Both the position numbers and the translations under genes were made by a program. From contig NZ_JACJQL010000025.1 in the NCBI RefSeq assembly GCF_014696625.1, positions 1 to 64,000 of the forward strand: a stretch of DNA of 64,000 nt, written 5' to 3'. The notes below the pieces were generated by a model. That model saw nothing but the letters and a program-made list of their open reading frames with translations. It did no database searches and was not told the DNA's origin. Shown piece after piece: positions 1-7,388 of this stretch; the first letter of the stretch is position 1, and every line of letters starts with the position of its first letter. Source of the stretch: Nostoc parmelioides FACHB-3921. GTDB lineage: Bacteria; Cyanobacteriota; Cyanobacteriia; Cyanobacteriales; Nostocaceae.

Positions 1-1
1 G

Positions 2-235
2 AATGATTTGCTGAACTTAAGTATCCGTGAGTGGATTTGTCCAAGTTGCCAAACAACCCATGACAGAGATGAAAATGCTTCACGGAACTTGAGAGCAGAA
101 GGGATAATAATACTGTCAACAAATACTGTGGGACACACAGAATTTCAAGCTTGTGGAGAAACAGTAAGACTCGTTGGCACTTGTGCCAAAAAGCGTGTTT
201 CTGAGAAACAAGAATCTCCCGCTACATTGCTTTAG
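2..235 (+). pseudogene. tnpB: C-terminal end of an IS200/IS605-family TnpB protein (cut by window edge)
   Basis: The frame is open from the first bases of the window, so only the C-terminus is visible. It carries the end of the TnpB zinc ribbon (CPSCQTTHDRDENASRNL): a Cys-x2-Cys pair followed by the HDRDxNA motif that contains the last acidic residue of the RuvC-like site. A short Ser/Thr-rich tail follows (…EFQACGETVRLVG), as in many cyanobacterial TnpB proteins. TnpB is the RNA-guided nuclease that accompanies these transposons. Whether the 5' part, or a TnpA gene, is intact cannot be judged from here. The stop codon lies inside the right-end hairpin, which is normal for compact elements of this family. 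Confidence 0.85.
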
Positions 236-257
236 CAATTAGCGGTGAGAGTGTCAA
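215..257 (+). mobile_element. Right end (subterminal hairpin and cleavage-site-like TCAA) of an IS200/IS605 element
   Basis: CCGCTA (219-224) pairs with TAGCGG (240-245) and ATTGC (226-230) pairs with GCAAT (235-239). A single bulged C sits at 225 and the loop is TTTA. TCTC (215-218) pairs with GAGA (247-250) to extend the stem. TCAA follows at 254-257. A bulged imperfect hairpin a few bases before the cleaved end is the hallmark of IS200/IS605 right ends, and TCAA is the right cleavage site of the well-studied IS608. The exact end of this copy is inferred. The stem could also define the 3' end of an omega-RNA. Confidence 0.65.
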
Positions 258-289
258 ACAATCTTTTTGGGGAAGTTGTGGAGATTTAG

Positions 290-655
290 ATGGATTGCAT
301 TCACTTAACTGAGATTCGCTGCTATGGATACACCGGCTATTTACCAGAAGAACAGGTGTTAGGACAGTGGTTTGAGGTGGATGTCAAGTTATGGTTAGAT
401 TTATCCGCAGCTGCTAAGAGTGATGAGATAGCCGATACTCTTGATTATCGCAGCGTCATTAGCTTAGTCAAAGACTTGGTGAAAACTTCTAAGTTTGCTT
501 TGATAGAAAGATTAGCTGGTGCGATCGCTGATTCTATCATTGAGCAATGTCATCAAGTCACGCAAGTCCAAGTTAAACTTACTAAACCCGCCGCACCCAT
601 TCCCGATTTTGGCGGCAAAATCAGCATTGAATTGACAAAAAGTAGGGTTGAATAA
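290..655 (+). CDS. folB: Dihydroneopterin aldolase FolB
   Basis: Converts 7,8-dihydroneopterin to 6-hydroxymethyl-7,8-dihydropterin and glycolaldehyde in cytoplasmic folate synthesis. The 121-residue length is that of a single-domain FolB. The N-terminus (IRCYGYTGYLPEEQVLGQWFEV), the LDYRSV segment and the C-terminal VKLTKPAAPIPDFGG strand, with the family's conserved Lys, all match. A GGAG ribosome site lies about 8 bases before the ATG. It follows the transposon end and is followed by a heptamer repeat tract, so it is probably transcribed alone or with sufE, 119 bases downstream. Confidence 0.93.
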   Translation: MDCIHLTEIRCYGYTGYLPEEQVLGQWFEVDVKLWLDLSAAAKSDEIADTLDYRSVISLVKDLVKTSKFALIERLAGAIADSIIEQCHQVTQVQVKLTKPAAPIPDFGGKISIELTKSRVE

Positions 656-688
656 AAGGAAGGGGATTGATAAAAGGCTTAGAAGAAG

Positions 689-728
689 TGTTGACTGTTG
701 ACTGTTGACTGTTGACTAATGACTAATC
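689..728. repeat. Heptamer STRR (TGTTGAC / TAATGAC)
   Basis: About five tandem 7-base units between folB and sufE. This is the GACT-type short tandem repeat typical of heterocystous cyanobacteria. Confidence 0.9.
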
Positions 729-774
729 AGATAATCTAAACTCAAGGTGAAACCGATTATTTGCAGACACTTTT

Positions 775-1209
775 ATGTCCTCTAGTTTAGATTCTTTACC
801 ACCTGCACTTGCTAAACTTGTCCAGCGCTTTCAACGTGCTAGCGACCCTAAGCGCCGTTATGAACAATTGATTTGGTACGCTCAAAAGCTGCCGGAGTTC
901 CCAGAAACCGATAAAATCCCTGAGAATAAAGTTCCTGGTTGTGTCTCACAAGTTTACGTGACTGCACACTTAAATGATGGTCATGTTGCGTATGAGGGAG
1001 ACTCTGATTCTCAATTAACGAAAGGATTACTTGCGTTTCTCATTGAAGGGTTAAACGGACTAACTCCCACAGAAATTGTCCAACTAACTCCAGATTTTAT
1101 CCAAGCCACTGGTTTAAATGTCAGCTTGACACCCTCCCGTGCCAACGGATTTTACAACATATTTAAAACCATGCAAAAAAAGGCGCTGGAATGTAAGTTA
1201 GAACCATAG
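775..1209 (+). CDS. sufE: SufE-type cysteine desulfuration protein
   Basis: Accepts sulfane sulfur from a group II cysteine desulfurase (SufS) and passes it to the SUF Fe-S scaffold. The 144-residue protein has the single-domain SufE layout. The persulfide-carrying Cys is in VPGCVSQVYV (Cys56), preceded by the family's PE/NKVPGC segment, and an LTPTEI…TGL region lies in the C-terminal half. No BolA extension is present. The sufBCD genes are not nearby, as is usual in cyanobacteria, where sufE is often separate. The next gene starts 19 bases downstream on the same strand, so the two are probably co-transcribed. Confidence 0.93.
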   Translation: MSSSLDSLPPALAKLVQRFQRASDPKRRYEQLIWYAQKLPEFPETDKIPENKVPGCVSQVYVTAHLNDGHVAYEGDSDSQLTKGLLAFLIEGLNGLTPTEIVQLTPDFIQATGLNVSLTPSRANGFYNIFKTMQKKALECKLEP

Positions 1210-1228
1210 GGCTGATGATGGAAAAATT

Positions 1229-2131
1229 ATGTCTACCAATTTATTATCCACCTCTGAGCCTACTGGGTTTGGTGGAGTAGTTGATGAATTTCTCTGGCAG
1301 TGGGAAGGTCAACCATTACGGGTGGTGTATGAAACCCTTGGTCAAGGTTCACCACTTTTACTATTACCAGCTTTTAGCAGTGTATCTACCCGTTTGGAAA
1401 TGGGTGAAATGGCTAGGTTACTAGCTCCCCATTTCCAAGTAGTTGCAGTGGACTGGCCAGGATTTGGTGAATCTTCTCGCCCCAGTTTAGATTACCGACC
1501 AGAAATTTATCAGCGATTTTTAGAAGATTTTGTTCAGGCTGTTTTTTCTACCCCAATTACCGTGTTAGCGGCTGGTCATGGGGCTAGTTATGTGTTGCGA
1601 CTAGCGCAAAAACAGCCGGATGCTTTCTCAAAGATTGTTTTAGTCGCACCTACATGGCGCGGCCCCTTGCCAACGATGGGGGCAAGTCAGCAGGTAGCTG
1701 GTATAGTGAGGGGATTAGTGCGATCGCCTATTGTTGGACAGATTCTCTACAAACTCAACACCACACCCTCATTCTTAAATTTCATGTACCGCCGTCATGT
1801 TTTCACAGACGCGGATAGACTCACACCCGCTTTTATTGAGAAGAAGTGGCAAACAACTCAAAAACCAGGAGCCAGATTTGCTTCTGCGGCTTTTGTCACA
1901 GGCAATATTGACGCTGTACACAATCAATCTGATTTCCTCGGACTAGTGCAGTCATTATCTGTACCCCTGATGGTAGTCATTGGTGCATCAAGTCCACCCA
2001 AATCACGAGAAGAAATGGACGCTTTAGCCACAATCCCCGGCGTGCAAAGCGTAATAGTTCCCGGTTCCTTGGGATTACATGAGGAATACCCAGCAGCTAT
2101 TTTCGCCGCCATTGAGGATTTTTTATTTTAA
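1229..2131 (+). CDS. Alpha/beta-hydrolase-fold protein lacking the nucleophile
   Basis: A 300-residue protein with a clear alpha/beta-hydrolase core: an oxyanion-type segment LLLLPAFS (43-50), VVAVDWPGFGESSRP (71-85), the nucleophile-elbow region at 113-120, and a late His in LGLHEEYP (His284). The elbow reads G-H-G-A-S, so Gly118 sits where the family has its Ser/Asp/Cys nucleophile. The usual acid loop reads IGASSPP (251-257) instead of Gly-x-x-Asp. No signal peptide is visible. It sits 19 bases after sufE. I infer a non-catalytic or unusual member. Substrate and role are unknown. Confidence 0.85.
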   Translation: MSTNLLSTSEPTGFGGVVDEFLWQWEGQPLRVVYETLGQGSPLLLLPAFSSVSTRLEMGEMARLLAPHFQVVAVDWPGFGESSRPSLDYRPEIYQRFLEDFVQAVFSTPITVLAAGHGASYVLRLAQKQPDAFSKIVLVAPTWRGPLPTMGASQQVAGIVRGLVRSPIVGQILYKLNTTPSFLNFMYRRHVFTDADRLTPAFIEKKWQTTQKPGARFASAAFVTGNIDAVHNQSDFLGLVQSLSVPLMVVIGASSPPKSREEMDALATIPGVQSVIVPGSLGLHEEYPAAIFAAIEDFLF

Positions 2132-2176
2132 GGGTGTAGGGATGTAGGGGTGTAGGGGTGTAGGGGTTTAGGGGTG
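2131..2176. repeat. G-rich tandem repeat (GGGTGTAG-like)
   Basis: About five short G-rich units, seven to eight bases each (AGGGGTGT), immediately after the stop codon of the alpha/beta-fold gene. Similar units recur at 14670-14700 and 55558-55590. Confidence 0.85.
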
Positions 2177-2280
2177 GACAAGAAATAATGACATTCGATT
2201 GATCAAATATAGCTGTCGCCAGTAGTGTTAAGACATGAATAGATGATACAACCTAGACACAACAAGACTTTTAACCCACT

Positions 2281-2311
2281 CCCTAGTCCCTAGTCCCCAG
2301 TCCCCAGTCCC
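2281..2311. repeat. Heptamer STRR (TAGTCCC / CAGTCCC)
   Basis: Four 7-base units abutting the 3' end of the PEP-CTERM gene on the opposite strand. Confidence 0.85.
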
Positions 2312-3226
2312 CTAATTCAAGCTTTTTGCTGTCCGCTTCTTCAATCGAGACCAAGAAAGCGCCAATAGTCCCAATACACCTAAGCTAATAGTTGTTGAAG
2401 GTTCAGGTACTTGTTCAACACTGAAATCGAAACTAAATGTACCAGACTCCAGCAAGGGAGTACTACTATTTGTACTGACATCCACAAGTTTAAATGTTGC
2501 TGAGTATTTCCCTAGTGCTGCGGCTGCATCAGTCCAGAATTTTGGTCTGAAGGTGAAATTACCACCAGTACCGATTGTATAAATATCACCGACGGAATTG
2601 AAAAGGTTTACACCTGTTTCGTCAGCAACATTTAATCCACTACTAATTGAAAGCAGCTGTAGACCAATCGTTGCACCTCCTAAAGATGATTGCCAACGAC
2701 CGCCAGAACTATTAAATAAATACTGGTCGTCTGCATCTGTAGCTGAGGCTAAAGTTTCTACAGTTTCAATTTTGATATTGCTATATTCTGCCCCTGTCGC
2801 AGTACTCACCAAGCGACCAGCAAACGCTCCTTTACCTGGCAATAATTGCAGAGGTAGTTGTCCTGTATAGGTTTCAGGGATTCTATTATTTATATTTGTC
2901 GGGTTAACACTTGGACTACCTAAAGGCCCTGAATAGCTGTAAGCTCCAATACCGTGAAAGTGATTAGTAGTAAAATCTTCTTCTCTATGTGCGTATAAAA
3001 ATGTTAAGCGATTGTAATTAGGGTTGTCTAATCCCGCATACGTACCACTAGCCAGAACTCTTAAACCATCTAACCCAATATAAAACTCAGTTTCATCAGC
3101 ATGGGTGTGATTACCATGAGCTTGCGCTGGTGCAATATTGCTGGATAGAGCTAGTGGTGCTGCCACCAACAAGCTCGCTAAGACTGAAGTAGATGCTTGC
3201 CCCAGTTGAATGCTGTATGAAGCCAT
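2312..3226 (-). CDS. Exported His-rich PEP-CTERM protein, all3515-like (Zur-linked)
   Basis: A 304-residue secreted protein. It has an N-terminal signal peptide (hydrophobic residues about 12-30, ending APAQA) followed at once by a His-rich segment AHGNHTHADETEF, a plausible metal-binding stretch, with another His cluster NHFHGIG near residue 90. The C-terminus has the PEP-CTERM sorting signal: VPEPST, a hydrophobic helix and a basic tail (RLKKR). The order and sequence match the all3515 family of Zur-repressed PEP-CTERM proteins of Anabaena. Zur-type palindromes at 3258-3277, about 32 bases upstream, support zinc regulation. Its molecular role is not known to me; an envelope zinc-binding or zinc-related function is inference. 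Confidence 0.85.
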   Translation of the reverse strand: MASYSIQLGQASTSVLASLLVAAPLALSSNIAPAQAHGNHTHADETEFYIGLDGLRVLASGTYAGLDNPNYNRLTFLYAHREEDFTTNHFHGIGAYSYSGPLGSPSVNPTNINNRIPETYTGQLPLQLLPGKGAFAGRLVSTATGAEYSNIKIETVETLASATDADDQYLFNSSGGRWQSSLGGATIGLQLLSISSGLNVADETGVNLFNSVGDIYTIGTGGNFTFRPKFWTDAAAALGKYSATFKLVDVSTNSSTPLLESGTFSFDFSVEQVPEPSTTISLGVLGLLALSWSRLKKRTAKSLN

Positions 3227-3257
3227 ATCACTTATTTCTGACAGTATACTTACTTCC

Positions 3258-3277
3258 GATAATGATTATCATAATCA
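3258..3277 (-). promoter_or_regulatory. Two overlapping Zur-type palindromes
   Basis: GATAATGATTATC (3258-3270) is a perfect palindrome around a central base and matches the cyanobacterial Zur box (TGATAATNATTATCA type). TGATTATCATAATCA (3263-3277) is a second perfect palindrome shifted by six bases. They lie 32-51 bases upstream of the start of the His-rich PEP-CTERM gene, in a promoter position. Two Fur-family dimers binding overlapping sites is a known arrangement. Here it is inferred from sequence only. Confidence 0.8.
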
Positions 3278-3452
3278 GCAAGGGGCTGTCAATGAAGAAT
3301 TTATTAAGAAGCAAATATCCATCCAGTATGAAAGGGAACAGGGAAACTAAGCTGCCTACAATTCCACTCGGCTTTAAACCTTGCTTGTGATGCTCATCTT
3401 CCCTTCTGTTAAGAGTTTCCACCACGAAAGGGAGTGTAAATACTGGTATCAT

Positions 3453-4004
3453 TTAGTTCCATTCATCATCGAGAATCGCAAACCATAACTCGTCTACCCA
3501 ATTATTTTTGAACCATAAACTCTTAATAAAATGACCTTCCAGGCGCATACCAACCCGTTTTAATAATTTGATAGATGCTATGTTTTCTGGGTCGCAGTTG
3601 GCACGGACTCGGTGCAGATTTTGATTTTTAAATAAATATTCCAGTAAACAAGTTACGGCTTCGGTGGCATAGCCTTTACCTTGGTGCGTCTGTGCTATGG
3701 TGAAACCAATTTCGGCTTGCTTGCTATCATCAGCTAAGATGCAGAAAGCGCAATCACCAATCATTTCACCTGTAGCTTTAAGTTCAATCGCCAGCTGATA
3801 CCACTCTCCTAAAATACCAGGCGTTAACTGTTGCAAAGACTCTATAAAATCGGCCGCGGCAGCTTCTGAATAAGGTATATCCCAATTCTGATATTTTGCT
3901 ATTGCTGGGTCAGAACGATACCTAGCAAATGCTAATTTATCGCTACCTTTAAATTCACGCAGTTGTAAACGTGATGTTTCGAGTCTGATGGTAACCGGAG
4001 ACAT
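3453..4004 (-). CDS. GNAT-family N-acetyltransferase (RimJ/RimL-like)
   Basis: A 183-residue GCN5-related acetyltransferase of the RimJ/RimL type. It has the starting motif RLETSRLQLREF, a GDCAF segment, the acetyl-CoA-binding pattern (IAQTHQGKGYATEA, with Q/R-x-x-G-x-G/A as QGKGYA), the HRVRANCDPENIAS(I)KLL motif, and RVGMRLEGHF. The frame extends a further 39 codons upstream, but that extension is encoded by a 146-base dispersed repeat (4014-4159). I therefore start at the ATG at 4004, which gives the normal family N-terminus. The substrate is unknown; an amino group on a protein, antibiotic or small molecule is possible. Confidence 0.85.
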   Translation of the reverse strand: MSPVTIRLETSRLQLREFKGSDKLAFARYRSDPAIAKYQNWDIPYSEAAAADFIESLQQLTPGILGEWYQLAIELKATGEMIGDCAFCILADDSKQAEIGFTIAQTHQGKGYATEAVTCLLEYLFKNQNLHRVRANCDPENIASIKLLKRVGMRLEGHFIKSLWFKNNWVDELWFAILDDEWN

Positions 4005-4013
4005 AAATTTTGC

Positions 4014-4159
4014 GTTAAGGTGATACGCACCTAAATCAAATATTCTTGCGTCAGGGCTGTCCATAGTCAAGAGTCCAGAGTTAAAGGCTAGCTTGGACTC
4101 TGGACTTTGGACTTTTGACAACCTGAGTGCGAAATATACAATTTAAATGCGTAACAGCT
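4014..4159. mobile_element. 146-bp dispersed MITE-like repeat, copy 1
   Basis: Nearly identical (139 of 146 positions by eye) to 27146-27291. The ends form an imperfect inverted repeat: GTGATACGCACCTAAATC-type on the left against the complement of ATTTAAATGCGTAAC on the right. The middle holds inverted GGACT/AGTCC heptamer-like units. It carries no gene. Part of it reads as a spurious N-terminal extension of the adjacent acetyltransferase. Confidence 0.75.
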
Positions 4160-4335
4160 TATAATCTTTGTAACAAAAGCAATTACATATTTACTAAGAT
4201 TAGCTGAAGATAATATTTCTGCTGTATTTAACAATGTGATGAAAAAGTCTCGCACAGAATTCATGCTGAATTCTGGCTCCTGACTTCTGAGTTTTGTTTT
4301 ATAAATACAGAAATTATGGGCAATTTTCCACAAAA

Positions 4336-6549
4336 CTACAACTTGGGTAAAATCTCTGGTAACAAATGACCAGGAACTTTAGACAAAGCCAAATTTTGCC
4401 CTTGAAAACCTAATTCATTGTGAAAAGCCCGAATTGTCTTGATTACATAAGCAAAAGTTGCTTGATAGGCTTCTGGTTGCTTACTTAAACCATTTAAAGC
4501 TTGTAAATGATTATCTAAAGCTGCTTCCAGGTGATGCGATCGCCTGCTTTTATCTCCACTAAAATAATTATCAGTGACTAACTGATAATGGGCGAGTCCC
4601 AAGTTATTGTGGGTAGCAAATAAATCAAAGCTTAAAGATACACTACTCAAAGAATGGGCGAGAGCGATCGCCTCTTCATAAGCATTAATACATAAAGTCA
4701 ATAGCTTCTGCCTAACATCTTTAGTATTTTGCGGTAAATTAGCCAAATGCCAATAAGCCGTACCTAAATTATTGTGCGTTGCGGCACAAGCATGAGGAAC
4801 CATCGCCGCCGTGCGATATTTTAAAGCTTCTCTGTAGACATCAATGGCTAACTGGAGATTTTCCCCTGGTTGTTCGTACTGCGCCAAATTCCAGTAGGCA
4901 GTACCGACATTATTTTGAATCATCCCATATTTGAGGGGTTCTTCTTGGGGGTTGTAGTGAGCTAGTGATTGTTTGTAGGAGGCGATCGCTTTTTTCAAAT
5001 GCACCACCGGCTGATTATACTGAGCTAAATGCCAATAAGCAGTACCTAAATTATTCTGACAAGCCGCATACTTTAAAGGATCTAATTCCACAGTCCGGTG
5101 GCGTAAAGCTTCGCTGTAAGATACAACCGCTTGTTGCCAATTCTCCGCCGGATTGGCAAACCGCGCCAAATCTCCATAGGCTGTCCCTAAATTATTATGC
5201 ACTCGTGCATAAGTATCAGGGTGTGTTTCTGGGGAAATTATTTTTAACGCTAACTCATAAAATTCGATCCCCTGCTCAATATAAGTTTGCCCCTCCTCTA
5301 CATTGGGTGGTGTGCGATAAAGCATCCAATAGAGAGTACCCAAGTCATTTAAAATATCGGGCAGTTGTGGGGAATTTTCGTCATAGCTGATAGATTCTTG
5401 ATAAGCAATAATTGCTACCATCAAGTCCTCTAAAGTTGACTGTCCCTGCTCGATTCGCAGACGATACAAATTTCCTAACTGATGATAAGCAGCCGCCAGT
5501 ATCTCTCCACTAACTGATTGTGAGTGTAATTCCTCAATCTCCAACAGCAATTCCTGTGGTTGCCAATCATCCTCTGCTTCTGATGATATTTTTGTATTAA
5601 TTGTTGCCAGCACTAACTCCGTTAACTCCTGGCTGACATGAGACAAAGACAAAAGCGATGAACTATTAGCAGCATTAGACCTAACTGTAAGTTCCTGCGG
5701 CTTTTGCTGAGTTGGGGGTAACTCCGAAATTAACCGAGGCGTTTCTTCTTTTGGTTGTGGATGATTCCCCGGTAGTTCTGAAGGTAAGTCTACTTCATCC
5801 CCAAAGCTAATTTCTGTGGTGGATGGGCTTCTCACCTCACCTTCCATACTTAATTCGTCTAGTACAGACTGTTCAAGATTACCTAATTTCACGCTTCTAG
5901 AATTGGAAAAACGTTCTGGATGACCTGAATTTTGAGTTGTTGGAGTAGGTTCGCCGGCAAATACAAATACACCAGTCCGCCAACGCCAAAACTGCGGCGC
6001 TGATTGCTGAATAGCTGATAACCAGGGACGCGACACCCATAACAATACACTAGATTCCAGAAATCGGCTGGATTCTTGAGCAGCAAAAAACTGTTCACTC
6101 AAGCGCAGATAGTGTAAAAATAAACGCTGACTAGCTACCGTTTGTTTGGTGAGTTGTTCCACACCCACAAGCTGAAATGTGGGTATAGGTAAAGGTTTCC
6201 CAGGGTTATCTTTTGATGCACCTACAATAGGCGGCGGATAATTAGCCAACCACTGATTAATTTGAGCAATAGGATTAGGTTCATTTAAATTCAACCGCAA
6301 AGTGACTAGTCTCGGATAAGCCGATGTACTCGCTTCCTGTCCATCTGATGGCTGATATAGTACCTGGCCGACAGGATAGGCCAAAGTAGAATGTAACCGC
6401 GCAGCTACTTGATTTCTTAGGTGTAAATCGTCACATACTGCCAAGAAAAGTTGTCGTCGCAAACCAAGACTAAGGGCAAGTTTTAGACGGTGATAGACTT
6501 GCCTATTCCAAGCAGAATTATCGGAGTGTCCAGTATCATTCACGCTCAT
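4336..6549 (-). CDS. Large tetratricopeptide-repeat protein
   Basis: A 737-residue protein without signal peptide. The first ~200 residues look like a compact alpha/beta domain (ALSLGLRRQLFLAVCDD…VTLRLNLNEPNP…FQLVGVEQLTKQ…VLLWVSRPWL) resembling an AAA/STAND-type NTPase core. I see no GxxxxGK[ST] Walker A, so ATP binding is doubtful. A Pro/Ser-rich linker (about 215-305) leads to a long TPR array (about 340-700) with repeated NNLGTAYWxLA, five to seven copies of 42-50 residues. Such arrays mediate protein-protein contacts. The gene stands alone, its neighbours being a GNAT gene and psb34. The specific function is unknown. Confidence 0.85.
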   Translation of the reverse strand: MSVNDTGHSDNSAWNRQVYHRLKLALSLGLRRQLFLAVCDDLHLRNQVAARLHSTLAYPVGQVLYQPSDGQEASTSAYPRLVTLRLNLNEPNPIAQINQWLANYPPPIVGASKDNPGKPLPIPTFQLVGVEQLTKQTVASQRLFLHYLRLSEQFFAAQESSRFLESSVLLWVSRPWLSAIQQSAPQFWRWRTGVFVFAGEPTPTTQNSGHPERFSNSRSVKLGNLEQSVLDELSMEGEVRSPSTTEISFGDEVDLPSELPGNHPQPKEETPRLISELPPTQQKPQELTVRSNAANSSSLLSLSHVSQELTELVLATINTKISSEAEDDWQPQELLLEIEELHSQSVSGEILAAAYHQLGNLYRLRIEQGQSTLEDLMVAIIAYQESISYDENSPQLPDILNDLGTLYWMLYRTPPNVEEGQTYIEQGIEFYELALKIISPETHPDTYARVHNNLGTAYGDLARFANPAENWQQAVVSYSEALRHRTVELDPLKYAACQNNLGTAYWHLAQYNQPVVHLKKAIASYKQSLAHYNPQEEPLKYGMIQNNVGTAYWNLAQYEQPGENLQLAIDVYREALKYRTAAMVPHACAATHNNLGTAYWHLANLPQNTKDVRQKLLTLCINAYEEAIALAHSLSSVSLSFDLFATHNNLGLAHYQLVTDNYFSGDKSRRSHHLEAALDNHLQALNGLSKQPEAYQATFAYVIKTIRAFHNELGFQGQNLALSKVPGHLLPEILPKL

Positions 6550-6871
6550 GGTGGCTTAAGAGCCAAGTACTATTGGGGATTGGGGACGAATCAATTCAAA
6601 ATTCAAAATTCAAAATTCAAAATTCAAGATTCAAGATTAGATTAGTCTGGGCAAGTAGTCACTGAGGAAATAGAAAAGAGTATGAACTCTCTACCCCCTG
6701 CTTCTTCTCCCTTATCTTTTTTGGTTTCTACTTACAATCAATAGTCTGACTGCGTAAGTCCTAACTATAATCATGAGGTTGATACACTGCTCAGGATAAA
6801 TTCAGGATTGTTATACTTATTAAAGTTTACGTATAATTACATAGGGATATTTTGACCATAAAAAATAAAAA
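6550..6871. other. Intergenic region between TPR gene and psb34
   Basis: Contains the ATTCAAA heptamer tract (6593-6637) and AT-rich sequence, plus the psb34 terminator at its far end. I see no convincing gene on either strand. The promoter of the TPR gene should lie near 6560-6620, but I cannot place a -10 with confidence. Confidence 0.6.
6593..6637. repeat. Heptamer STRR (ATTCAAA)
   Basis: About six tandem 7-base units upstream of the TPR gene. The same unit recurs at 15989-16016. Confidence 0.9.
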
Positions 6872-6896
6872 CAGGTTCTCAAAAAATTAGAACCTG
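6859..6896 (-). terminator. Rho-independent terminator of psb34
   Basis: CAGGTTCT (6872-6879) pairs perfectly with AGAACCTG (6889-6896) across a 9-base A/T loop. On the minus strand the stem is followed by a long T run (complement of 6859-6871). It lies about 44 bases after the psb34 stop. Confidence 0.9.
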
Positions 6897-6939
6897 AAGT
6901 CATGATAAATAAATTTTTTATTTGTTAAATGTTTTATGC

Positions 6940-7119
6940 TCAACTGACGCTGGAAACAGAGAAGGCGACGAAAATCAAACCGCCAACCAAAATTATGGCG
7001 GCGACTCCTAAAATAACGTAATTACGCTTTTGCCCTGCTGTGGGAGGTTCTGCTTGATAAACCTTTGGCTCCCTGGCAAAGTTATTTAGAAGTCCGCCTT
7101 CTTCGTTTGTATAGGGCAT
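6940..7119 (-). CDS. psb34: Photosystem II assembly protein Psb34 (ssl1498 family)
   Basis: A 59-residue single-span membrane protein: MPYTNEEGGLLNNFAREPKV, then a charged linker (about 21-33), then a hydrophobic helix (about 34-53, VILGVAAIILVGGLIFVAF) and a short Ser-rich tail. The N-terminal EEGG-LNNFA-EPKVYQAEPP signature matches the Psb34/ssl1498 family. These HliP-like peptides bind the CP47 region during photosystem II maturation in the thylakoid. It is transcribed alone and ends at a strong terminator. Only one helix is present and the chlorophyll-binding ExxNGRxAM motif is absent, so it is not a classical Hlip. Confidence 0.87.
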   Translation of the reverse strand: MPYTNEEGGLLNNFAREPKVYQAEPPTAGQKRNYVILGVAAIILVGGLIFVAFSVSSVS

Positions 7120-7206
7120 GAATTATTTCCTTAGCTCTGATTATTTTATTTAATCTTATAAAGACCTATATCTTTTACTCACACAATCAGAGATAAATCG
7201 TTACAT

Positions 7207-7297
7207 TTCGTCAGTTGTCAGTTGTCGGTTGTCAGTGGTCAGTTGTCAGTTGTCGGTTGTCAGTTGTCAGTTGTCAGTTGTTGGTTGTCGGTTGTCG
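7207..7297. repeat. Heptamer STRR (GTCAGTT / GTCGGTT)
   Basis: About twelve 7-base units with single-base variation, between psb34 and thiO/thiG. Confidence 0.9.
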
Positions 7298-7328
7298 TTA
7301 CTCATTGGTCAACAGTCCAAAGCGATCA

Positions 7329-7388
7329 ATATGGACTATGGACTATTGACTATTGACTATGGACTATTGACTACTGACTACTGACTAA
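7329..7388. repeat. Heptamer STRR (GGACTAT / TGACTAT / TGACTAC)
   Basis: About eight 7-base units that run into the 3' end of thiO/thiG on the other strand. The stop codon of that gene lies at the edge of the tract. Confidence 0.88.

Noticed and set aside
689-728. Short tandem repeats considered as CRISPR
   Set aside because: All tracts have 7-base units without spacers; no CRISPR array or cas gene in the window.
4088-4333. 81-codon frame upstream of the GNAT gene
   Set aside because: Partly encoded by the 146-bp repeat, with no recognisable composition or motif.
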